DNA from: Candidatus Flexifilum affinis
GTDB taxonomy: Bacteria; Chloroflexota; Anaerolineae; Aggregatilineales; Phototrophicaceae
DNA: 64,000 nucleotides
Reading direction: 5' to 3'
Assembly (NCBI GenBank): GCA_016713325.1
Contig: JADJPJ010000004.1
Location: forward strand, 124,001 to 188,000
Notes under the pieces: model-generated
Told to the model about the DNA's origin: nothing
Database searches by the model: none
What the model saw: the letters and a program-made list of their open reading frames with translations, nothing else
In this document: in pieces, positions 55,488 to 62,497 of the stretch
Layout: each line of letters starts with the position of its first letter
How positions within the stretch are numbered: the stretch's first letter is position 1
Translations under genes and position numbers: made by a program

Positions 55488-56303
55488 ATGACTGAGTCCA
55501 ACCCCTACATCCAGAGTTTGCTGACAGCCAACCCCCTTCGAGAGCCGCTGCTGCGCTCGCTCATCGAAAGCCTCCATCTTCCGCGTGGCAGCCAGGGCGC
55601 CGATATCGGCTGTGGCATCGGTCTGCAAGCGCTGCTGCTGGCGGAGTCCGTTGGGCCGCACGGTCGAGTCACCGGCGTCGACATCGCCGCGGAACTGCTG
55701 GCCTATGGGGAGCGGCTGGCGGCGGAGGCCGGGCTGTCCGATCGCGTCGACTTTCGACAGAGCGATGCCGCCCACCTGCCTTTCGCCGACGATTCTCTCG
55801 ATTGGGCCTGGAGCGCCGACTGCATCGGCTATCCAACCGGCGATCTGATCCCACAGCTCAACGAGCTGATACGCGTGGTCAAACCCGGCGGGAGCATTCT
55901 CCTGCTCGGCTGGACAGGGCAGAGCGTGCTGCCGGGCTACCCGCTGCTGGAGGCGCGGCTGAATGCCGGCTTTTCCGGCTACCTACCGCATCTTCAAGGC
56001 AAGGCTCCGGATCAGCATTTTGCCCGGGCGTCCCGCTGGTTTCAGGCGGCCGGCCTGACGGAGGTGGAAGCGCAGACCTTCGCCGGCAGCGCCCAGGCAC
56101 CACTGACCCCGGGCGTGCACGCGGCCCTGACTGCCCTGTTTCAGATGCTGTGGATGCCGCCGACGCCTGCGGCCGCGGAATCAGAAGACTGGGGTGAGAT
56201 GCAGCGGCTGTGCAGCCCCGAGTCGCCGGATTTCATCCTGGACCAGCCCGGTTACTATGCGTTTTTCACTTATTCGCTGTTTCGGGGCCGTGTGCCGGAC
56301 TGA
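55488..56303 (+). CDS. Class I SAM-dependent methyltransferase (UbiE-like)
   Basis: Seen: 271 residues; motif I GADIGCGIGLQALLLAESVG, post-I RVTGVDIAAELLAYGERLAA, motif II-like DSLDWAWSADCIGYPTGDLI and LIRVVKPGGSILLLGWTGQS. The C-terminal 120 residues form a substrate lid. Small-molecule methyltransferase; substrate unknown. Single gene, convergent with the CNNM gene. Confidence 0.9.
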   Translation: MTESNPYIQSLLTANPLREPLLRSLIESLHLPRGSQGADIGCGIGLQALLLAESVGPHGRVTGVDIAAELLAYGERLAAEAGLSDRVDFRQSDAAHLPFADDSLDWAWSADCIGYPTGDLIPQLNELIRVVKPGGSILLLGWTGQSVLPGYPLLEARLNAGFSGYLPHLQGKAPDQHFARASRWFQAAGLTEVEAQTFAGSAQAPLTPGVHAALTALFQMLWMPPTPAAAESEDWGEMQRLCSPESPDFILDQPGYYAFFTYSLFRGRVPD

Positions 56304-56319
56304 TCGCTTCCCGCGTCGA

Positions 56320-57687
56320 TCAGCCTGATGATTCGGGAGTGTCGCCAGCATCGCCCGGCGAGGCGGGTTTGGTGATGGGCGTGAAACGCACCCGCGCGAC
56401 GCGCCGACCGTCCATCGCTTCGACCCTCACCTCGTAGTCGGCGAAGCGCAGGGTATCGCCCTGAACCGGGATGCGCTCCAGTCTTTCGGCGACATACCCG
56501 CCGATCGTCGCCGACTCAACCTCGTCGCCAGGGTTGCCATAGCGCTCGATGACGTCGTCGATGGAAACCAGACCACTCATAACATTCGGATCGTCATCCC
56601 CGGGTTCGCTGGGCGGCGCCACGTCGAACTCATCCTCGACATCGCCGACGAGCAGTTCCAGGATATCTTCCATCGTGACCAGACCGGCTATGCCGCCATA
56701 CTCGTCGATGACAATGGCGAGGTGCATCTTCTTGCGGCGCATCTGCTCCAGCACTTTGTCGACGCTGAGCGTCATCGGCACATAGATGGGCGTGCGCAGC
56801 AGGGGCGTCATGTCGAACGGCGGTGCGTCGGGCGCCAGCAAGTCTGGCTGGTGTACCAACAGGTTGAAGAGGTCTTTGACGGTGAGCAGGCCGATCACAT
56901 TGTCGATATTGTCGCGGTAGACCGGGAAGCGCGAGTGGTGCAGATCGCCAATCTGGTGAAGCACTTTCTGGAGCGGCATTTTCACATTGAAGGCATCCAC
57001 GTCCAGGCGGGGATGCATGATCGATTCCACGGCCGTGTCGCTGAAATCGAACACCCGGCGCAGCAGGTCTTCCTCGTTCTCTTGCAGCAGCCCGGCCTCG
57101 CGGCTGGAGTGCACCAGCATCTCCAGTTCCTCGGCCGAATGAACCGAATTGTGCTCACTGGCCGGTTCAAAGCCGAGCAGTCGCACGACGGCGTTGCCAA
57201 TCCCGTTCATGATCAGGATGACCGGGCGGAAGATATTGTGGAACAGGATGGTCGGTCGGGCGACGATGATCGAGACATCTTCCGGACGCTGGAGGGCGAT
57301 AGACTTGGGCGCGAGTTCGCCCAGGACAATGTGCAGCGTGGTGACGATCGAAAACGCGATGGCGATGCTGATACTGCGGCCGACTGTCTCGGCCGTTTCC
57401 GGCGACATCACGCTTTCGAATATCGGCTCGAAGATGTGGGCGATAGCCGGTTCACCCACCCATCCCAGGCCGAGGCTGGCAAGCGTGATGCCGAGCTGAG
57501 TCGCCGCAATGTAACGGTCAAGGTGCGCCAGCGCGCTCTGGGCAGCGCGCGCGCCGGCACTGCCTTCCTGCGCCAGCTGCGCGATGCGGGTGCGCCGCGC
57601 TCCGACGAACGAGAACTCCGCGGCGACGAAAAAGCCATTCATGAACACGAGCGCCAGGACTGCGACGATACCGATTACTGTTTCCAT
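56320..57687 (-). CDS. CNNM/CorC-HlyC-type membrane protein
   Basis: Seen: 455 residues. CNNM (DUF21) membrane domain with TMs VIGIVAVLALVFMNGFFVAA, TQLGITLASLGLGWVGEPAI, SIAIAFSIVTTLHIVLGELA; paired CBS domains (IMHPRLDVDAFNVKMPLQKV; TPIYVPMTLSVDKVLEQMRR); C-terminal CorC/HlyC transporter-associated domain. ATG 57687 has GGGAGCC; the upstream extension is not coding-like. Family: magnesium/cobalt efflux or sodium-linked Mg export; often misnamed haemolysin. Confidence 0.93.
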   Translation of the reverse strand: METVIGIVAVLALVFMNGFFVAAEFSFVGARRTRIAQLAQEGSAGARAAQSALAHLDRYIAATQLGITLASLGLGWVGEPAIAHIFEPIFESVMSPETAETVGRSISIAIAFSIVTTLHIVLGELAPKSIALQRPEDVSIIVARPTILFHNIFRPVILIMNGIGNAVVRLLGFEPASEHNSVHSAEELEMLVHSSREAGLLQENEEDLLRRVFDFSDTAVESIMHPRLDVDAFNVKMPLQKVLHQIGDLHHSRFPVYRDNIDNVIGLLTVKDLFNLLVHQPDLLAPDAPPFDMTPLLRTPIYVPMTLSVDKVLEQMRRKKMHLAIVIDEYGGIAGLVTMEDILELLVGDVEDEFDVAPPSEPGDDDPNVMSGLVSIDDVIERYGNPGDEVESATIGGYVAERLERIPVQGDTLRFADYEVRVEAMDGRRVARVRFTPITKPASPGDAGDTPESSG

Positions 57688-57713
57688 TGGTGGCTCCCGG
57701 CCACGAACTCTCA

Positions 57714-57758
57714 GACAGTCTGCAACGATACCACGAAATGCCCGGTGTGCAGACTGTC
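57714..57758. promoter_or_regulatory. Perfect 11-bp inverted repeat upstream of the CNNM gene
   Basis: GACAGTCTGCA (57714-57724) is mirrored by TGCAGACTGTC (57748-57758) with 23 bp between. It lies 27 bp from the CNNM start and 190 bp from the globin start, on the divergent side of both. It could be an operator or a leader hairpin. Confidence 0.55.
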
Positions 57759-57847
57759 CTGTTGTCCTATAGGCGGCGGAACGACCTGCTCCGCCTGGAA
57801 AGTGAATCCAGCGCAGCAGATGGGTTTTGTGGTACAACAACAGTGGC

Positions 57848-57883
57848 CACAGGAGTGGGCCGCAACCGTGGGCCTCTCCTGTG
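57848..57883. promoter_or_regulatory. Inverted repeat upstream of globin 1
   Basis: CACAGGAG (57848-57855) and CTCCTGTG (57876-57883) enclose TGGGCC / GGCCT-like inner bases. It ends 65 bp before the globin ATG, in a position suited to an operator or mRNA leader hairpin. Confidence 0.45.
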
Positions 57884-57948
57884 ATCTGCCGCTGTGCGGC
57901 GATGCGTGCTGACCACTATCGACCTGGAAACCCTGGGGAGAGACAGAC

Positions 57949-58362
57949 ATGACCCTGACCGATGAACAGCGGCAACTGGTGACCAGCAGCTTCGCGCGTC
58001 TGGTGCCGATCACGGCCGCCGCAACGAGCATCTTCTACTCGCGGCTGTGGGATCTGGCGCCGGAGACGAGGCCGCTCTTTCGGTCAGCGGATATGACCCA
58101 GCAGGGCTTGAAGCTGATGCAGACTTTAGGGGTGGCCGTCCGCGCACTTCACGACCTCGACAGCATCCGGCCGTTTCTGCATGACCTGGGGCGGCGGCAT
58201 CAGGGTTATGGGGTGACGAAGGAGCAGTTTGAGCCGGTGCGCAGCGCTCTGCTGTGGATGATCGAGCAGTGCCTGAAAGATGAGTTCTCTCCGGCAACAC
58301 GGCAGGCCTGGAGCGCCGCCTATGACCTGATCGCCGACATGACGATCGAGGGCTTTGCCTGA
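57949..58362 (+). CDS. Single-domain bacterial globin 1
   Basis: Seen: 137 residues of the 3/3 haemoglobin fold: N-terminal A helix LTDEQRQLVTSSFARLVPI, FYSRLWDLAPETRPLF (B-C region with conserved Phe and Pro), distal side around QQGLKLMQTL (Gln near E7), proximal His84 in HDLGRRHQGYGVTKEQF, and C-terminal helices. No reductase domain. GGGGAGA before ATG. Family: Vitreoscilla-type globins bind O2 or detoxify NO. A paralogue lies 3.1 kb downstream. Confidence 0.93.
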   Translation: MTLTDEQRQLVTSSFARLVPITAAATSIFYSRLWDLAPETRPLFRSADMTQQGLKLMQTLGVAVRALHDLDSIRPFLHDLGRRHQGYGVTKEQFEPVRSALLWMIEQCLKDEFSPATRQAWSAAYDLIADMTIEGFA

Positions 58363-58370
58363 CGCAGACT

Positions 58371-59294
58371 CTAGACGGCGGTGGCGCGCTCGGCGGTAAT
58401 GACTGGCTGATCTGCCCGCCGAGGAAAGAGGCGGGGCAGGCGCAGCGAGCCAGCGGTCAGGGCGGCGATGGCCCCAACGGCGATCAGCGTGTAGGCCAGC
58501 ATCGAGGTCGGCGTCAGCGATTCTTTCCCCATCACCATTCCCCACACCACCGCCATTGGCGAGTCCATAAACAGCATCACGCCCATGAGCGTCGCCGTGA
58601 TCCAGCGGCCGCTCCACTGCATTCCCACCATGCACAGCACCGAACCAAACAGCGCGGCGATCAGGGCAGGGAGCAGCACATCGCTTTGCATCGAGAACTG
58701 AGTCTGGCCACTGAACAGCGCCGCGGCGAAAGAGCACAGCGCGACCACGCAGAAGTTGACGAACGAAGAGACGCGCCAGTCGGCCCCGGCGAATTTTTCG
58801 ATGGCGAGCAGGAGGCCGGCGGCGGCAGCGGCACGCAGCAGCGCGTAGAGATCGCCACCCGTCAACGCGTTCGGCGTGTAAAACAGCCACCACACGCCGG
58901 CGACCATGAGGACACCACCAAGGATTGAGGCGCGCTGAATCTTGCGGCGGTGAAGCAGGAAGCCGAGGAAGGGCATGAAGGCCACGAAGAGGCTGCCGAT
59001 GAACGTCACACGGCCGACGGAACCGGCGGCCAGCGCCTCCATTTCGAAGCCAATGGTCACGGCGTAGGCCAGCCCGACAGCGCCACCGCTGATCAGCGCC
59101 CGGCGCGTGACCTTGGCGCGGGTCGCCAGGCAGACGATGCCCATGAGAGCTGCCGCGATCACATAACGCTGCGTGTTGAAAGCCGCCGCGCTGGAGAGCT
59201 GCACCGCGGACTGCGTAATCCAGGGCTGCAATCCGAACCAGACTGCGGTGAGAAACATCACGACGATAGCGACCTGAGCTTTTCTGTTCATCAT
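58371..59294 (-). CDS. EamA-type (DMT superfamily) permease 2
   Basis: Seen: 307 residues, ten TM helices in two EamA halves (QVAIVVMFLTAVWFGLQPWI ... GVLMVAGVWWLFYTP; SFVNFCVVALCSFAAALFSG ... AVGAIAALTAGSL). AGGGGG before ATG 59294 (a second ATG follows at 59291). Converges with globin 1 eight bases away. Metabolite exporter with unknown substrate. Confidence 0.92.
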   Translation of the reverse strand: MMNRKAQVAIVVMFLTAVWFGLQPWITQSAVQLSSAAAFNTQRYVIAAALMGIVCLATRAKVTRRALISGGAVGLAYAVTIGFEMEALAAGSVGRVTFIGSLFVAFMPFLGFLLHRRKIQRASILGGVLMVAGVWWLFYTPNALTGGDLYALLRAAAAAGLLLAIEKFAGADWRVSSFVNFCVVALCSFAAALFSGQTQFSMQSDVLLPALIAALFGSVLCMVGMQWSGRWITATLMGVMLFMDSPMAVVWGMVMGKESLTPTSMLAYTLIAVGAIAALTAGSLRLPRLFPRRADQPVITAERATAV

Positions 59295-59530
59295 TTCCCC
59301 CTGCGTTCCCCCGCGCGGACACTTCATTTGCTGAAGATGACTTGACCATACGTCAGGCGACCTGTCGCTTCGCCCATCCAAAGGGGAATTCGCGCCAACG
59401 CAGGGGGTGGAATTGCTTTCCGAGGGGGGGTGAACCGGTCGGATTCGGAGCGCGCGGACGGGACCCACGCCGGGTCAGACGGCCCGAAGTACTTCGAAAA
59501 TCCAGACAACTTCGTGGCGCTTAGCGCCTG

Positions 59531-59551
59531 AGCGCTGATTAAGCGCTTTTT
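59531..59551 (+). terminator. Hairpin with T-run in the leader of the SH3b protein
   Basis: AGCGCT - 5 bases - AGCGCT followed by TTTTT, preceded by another palindrome (GGCGCTTAGCGCC). On the plus strand this is a classic intrinsic-terminator shape, about 100 bp before the gene start, so it may attenuate or end an upstream short transcript. Confidence 0.45.
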
Positions 59552-59574
59552 AGGCGCTGCCTCCGTAGCATGTG

Positions 59575-59606
59575 GAACATCACGACCAATCAACAACGTG
59601 ATGTTC
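59575..59606. promoter_or_regulatory. Perfect 10-bp inverted repeat upstream of the SH3b protein
   Basis: GAACATCACG (59575-59584) and CGTGATGTTC (59597-59606), 12-bp spacer, about 45 bp before ATG 59652. Fits an operator for a dimeric regulator or a leader hairpin. The rest of the 59295-59651 spacer shows only G-rich sequence. Confidence 0.55.
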
Positions 59607-59651
59607 GTTCGACCAAGGAACTCATGCAAAGCAAATGAAAGGAAAGCGATC

Positions 59652-61310
59652 ATGAAACGTGCAGCGCTGCTCATGCTGCTGATTCTGTCCATCGTGATGA
59701 TGGCCCTGGCGACCCAGGTCTCCCTGGCGCAGATCATCATCGCGCCGCCAACAGCGACTCCCGTGCCGCCTCTCGACAGCGATGGCGATGGGCTTCCCGA
59801 TACACGCGATCAGTGCCCCACGGTCGCAGGGCCGACGGCGAACATGGGCTGCCCGGTCCAGAGCCCGCCCAATAACCCGCCGGTCGAGAATCCACCCGGC
59901 CAGCCGCCGGTGAACGAACCGCCCGTCGAATCGGCGCCGGTCACGCCGGAGGTGGTCACGCCGCCGCCTTTCGTGCCGCCGGCCCTGCCGACCGATGGCT
60001 GCTATGTCACACCCGCGATGAACTCGCGCGTCAATGTGCGCAGTGCGCCGGACCTGAACGCCTCGATCATCGGCAGCCTGCTGCCCGGTGTGGTCTATGC
60101 CGCTGAGGGTGCGGTGGTCGCCGGGTCAGATGTGTGGTTCCGCCTGTCGGTCTATGAGGGCAGCTCCGGCGCGCCAGGTTTCTCTTCGCGCTCGGTGCTG
60201 GTCTATACCAACTGCCCGCAGGTGCCCGGCGACGCCGTTGGCGGCTCAGCCGGCGCGGCTGGGCTGGTCAGCAACCCGCCCGATCAGCCGGCGCTGTGCC
60301 ACCTGTCGGTCGGCTTCGATGCAGCCACATGGGGCGGGGCCGAATCCGTGGTGTACGCGGCATTCTGGTTCGCCGCCGAAGCCGGGACGCCGATCACGGC
60401 TGGGACGCCGGTATGGGGCGTCATCTTCCTGGATGAATTCTTGACCCTGCCGGACTCGTTTCTCCAGTTCCATGACGCCGACAGTGGCGTCGCGGTCGGG
60501 CCGAGCCAGGCCGCGGTTGAAGCAGCCGCTGCTGCCGGCATCGGTGAGGCCGCCAACATGGGCTGGCCGACGGCCAACGGCGGGATCAGCAACGGCGTGA
60601 CGACGCTCTACCGCCTGAACGACGACGACAACAGCGGCGCCTGCGGACCCATCGTCGGGCTGGATGGTTTGGCGACGGCTTCGACGGCTCCGACGGACGA
60701 CTCCTGCCTGGTGCGCAGCATCAACCACGGCGTGACGGTGCTGGCCTGGGCGCGGGTGGATGGCGTCTCGCCCTCGCAGGGCGGCGGAACGGTAGCGGAT
60801 GACGTGATCGTCGATGGGCGCATCATCACCGGCGAAAACCCGGCCCTGAACTGCGACCCTGGCACGGGCGACCCTGATCCGTTTGAGCTGACGTTGGAGC
60901 AGCGCGATCCATCCGCTGGCGAACAGCACACGTTCAACTTCACGGAGATAAAGATCGAAACCTATCCCGATCGTCTGGACATCGACCTGCGCGACACCCA
61001 GGTAGGCGGGCTGCGCGGCGGGCAGAACGGCGGCGTGGTGGTGGAGTACTGCATCAGCGTCGAACTGTACGAGGTCGGCGTGTTCAACGAGGTGTGCTAC
61101 GAGATCGAGATCCCAGCCAACTGCGTGCTGAGTTCCACCGAGGCTGGGGTCTACACGGTGGTCTGCGAGGGCGAGGGTGAGGTTCAGCTCAACCCGGCGC
61201 TGGAGGGTCTGCCCGCGCTCGACATCACGCTGCTGCCGCGTGATCCGGCATCCATGGCCACGGATTTCCTGCTCAGATTGGAAGGCATCAAAGGCGAGAG
61301 CAAAGACTGA
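59652..61310 (+). CDS. Secreted SH3b-domain protein with calcium-type Asp repeat
   Basis: Seen: 552 residues; signal peptide MKRAALLMLLILSIVMMALA, cleaving near VSLAQ; a thrombospondin-type-3 Asp motif DSDGDGLPDTRDQCPT; a Pro-rich linker (about 75-110); an SH3b-like domain (MNSRVNVRSAPDLNASIIGS ... RSVLVYTNC); then about 370 residues of beta-rich unknown region with several Cys pairs. AAGGAAA before ATG 59652. Family: SH3b domains bind cell-wall or other ligands. Function unknown. Confidence 0.85.
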   Translation: MKRAALLMLLILSIVMMALATQVSLAQIIIAPPTATPVPPLDSDGDGLPDTRDQCPTVAGPTANMGCPVQSPPNNPPVENPPGQPPVNEPPVESAPVTPEVVTPPPFVPPALPTDGCYVTPAMNSRVNVRSAPDLNASIIGSLLPGVVYAAEGAVVAGSDVWFRLSVYEGSSGAPGFSSRSVLVYTNCPQVPGDAVGGSAGAAGLVSNPPDQPALCHLSVGFDAATWGGAESVVYAAFWFAAEAGTPITAGTPVWGVIFLDEFLTLPDSFLQFHDADSGVAVGPSQAAVEAAAAAGIGEAANMGWPTANGGISNGVTTLYRLNDDDNSGACGPIVGLDGLATASTAPTDDSCLVRSINHGVTVLAWARVDGVSPSQGGGTVADDVIVDGRIITGENPALNCDPGTGDPDPFELTLEQRDPSAGEQHTFNFTEIKIETYPDRLDIDLRDTQVGGLRGGQNGGVVVEYCISVELYEVGVFNEVCYEIEIPANCVLSSTEAGVYTVVCEGEGEVQLNPALEGLPALDITLLPRDPASMATDFLLRLEGIKGESKD

Positions 61311-61338
61311 GATCGATCCGGCGACGGATGCCAATCGG

Positions 61339-61369
61339 GGGTGAAGCAGCCTGTCGGGTCGCTTCACCC
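61339..61369 (+). terminator. Hairpin downstream of the SH3b protein
   Basis: GGGTGAAGC (61339-61347) pairs with GCTTCACCC (61361-61369), a perfect 9-bp stem, 29 bp after the stop codon at 61310 and 60 bp before the second globin. No T-run, but position fits transcription termination or mRNA 3'-end protection. Confidence 0.6.
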
Positions 61370-61430
61370 GCCATCTGACCAGCGTCTTCATATCTCTCAA
61401 AATCAAGCGAATTCCTGACAGGAGAAGATC

Positions 61431-61874
61431 ATGAGCTTCACGAATGAGCAGAAAATCATCGTCCAGACGACATTTGCCCAGGTCAGCGATGCCGACCGGC
61501 TGGCATCCCGCTTCTACGACCGGCTGTTCGAGATCGATCCGACGACGCGCCCCATGTTTCGGCACGAGATGACCGAGCAGCGCAAGAAGCTGATGCAGAC
61601 CATCGCGGTCGTCGTGAATGCCCTGGATCGGCTGGAGACGATCGTCCCGGCCATCCAGGACCTGGGCCGGCGGCATGTGGCTTATGGCGTGACGCCCGCG
61701 CACTGGGACAGCGTCGGCGCGGCGCTGTTGTGGGCGTTGGAAGATGCCTTTGGCGCGGCCTTCACCGCGGAAGTCCGTGACGCCTGGGCCGCCGCTTACG
61801 GGCTGATCGCCGCGACGGCGCTGGATGCCGCCGCGACCGTGGGCGTTTCCTCGCCCGCGAATGACGCGGCCTGA
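61431..61874 (+). CDS. Single-domain bacterial globin 2
   Basis: Seen: 147 residues; MSFTNEQKIIVQTTFAQVSD, FYDRLFEIDPTTRPMFRHEM, distal Gln50 region EQRKKLMQTI, proximal His82 in QDLGRRHVAYGVTPAHW, C-terminal helix VRDAWAAAYGLIAATALDAA with a short disordered tail. Clear paralogue of the globin at 57949 (same motif order GRRH-YGVT). ACAGGAGAAG ribosome site. O2/NO binding by family; no partner reductase nearby. Confidence 0.93.
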   Translation: MSFTNEQKIIVQTTFAQVSDADRLASRFYDRLFEIDPTTRPMFRHEMTEQRKKLMQTIAVVVNALDRLETIVPAIQDLGRRHVAYGVTPAHWDSVGAALLWALEDAFGAAFTAEVRDAWAAAYGLIAATALDAAATVGVSSPANDAA

Positions 61875-61992
61875 CCGGCTCAAGGGACCGGAGGGGAGGA
61901 TGAGGCGCAGGGCTGCCGCGATGTGCGGCGACCCTGCGCATTCCGCTTTACAATGATAATCACCGAAGGGCTGCCTAGCTGAAAGTGGCGTT

Positions 61993-62451
61993 ATGGCCTA
62001 TCGCGTCGAGTGGATTGTGCAGGACCGGGTGCTCTACATGCGCGAGTACGATGCCGTGCAACTGGAAGACATCCGCGACATCTCGCAGAGGGCGGCCGAT
62101 CTCCTGGAAGCGGCCTATCGCAGCGGCGCCAGGCTGGTGATCGGGATTGTGGATCTGAGCGATGCCCGGTTCGAGACGTCGCTGCCCCTTTTTAGGCACG
62201 GACTGGAGGAGATCGCCGCAGCCGTCGACCCGCGCATGTGGAAGGCGAAACCCGGCTTCGTGGTGCTGATCACGACTACGGAAGCTGCCCGCGACATCAC
62301 CTCGTTTGTCATCAGCACGTCAAAACAGCCTCTGACGACCGTGGAGACTCTGGACGAAGCGCTGCTCGTCGTGCGCTATATGTACCCGGAACTGCAAGCC
62401 CAGCTTGACGCTTACCGGGACCGTCATCTGTCGCTCGGCAATGCCAACTGA
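61993..62451 (+). CDS. Uncharacterised alpha/beta protein (STAS-like)
   Basis: Not a family I can name with confidence. Seen: 152 residues; VEWIVQDRVLYMREYDAVQL, a helix RAADLLEAAYRSG, strand RLVIGIVDLSDARFETSL, helix FRHGLEEIAAAVD, strand KPGFVVLITTTEAARDITSF, then EALLVVRYMYPELQAQL. The alternation suggests a small alpha/beta fold like STAS or SpoIIAA-like domains. It precedes the truncated BTAD regulator by 46 bp on the same strand and may be co-transcribed. Confidence 0.6.
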   Translation: MAYRVEWIVQDRVLYMREYDAVQLEDIRDISQRAADLLEAAYRSGARLVIGIVDLSDARFETSLPLFRHGLEEIAAAVDPRMWKAKPGFVVLITTTEAARDITSFVISTSKQPLTTVETLDEALLVVRYMYPELQAQLDAYRDRHLSLGNAN

Positions 62452-62497
62452 TGGCCGAGTGATGCGCACGGCAGCCTACCCGGAGAATCCTGTATAG

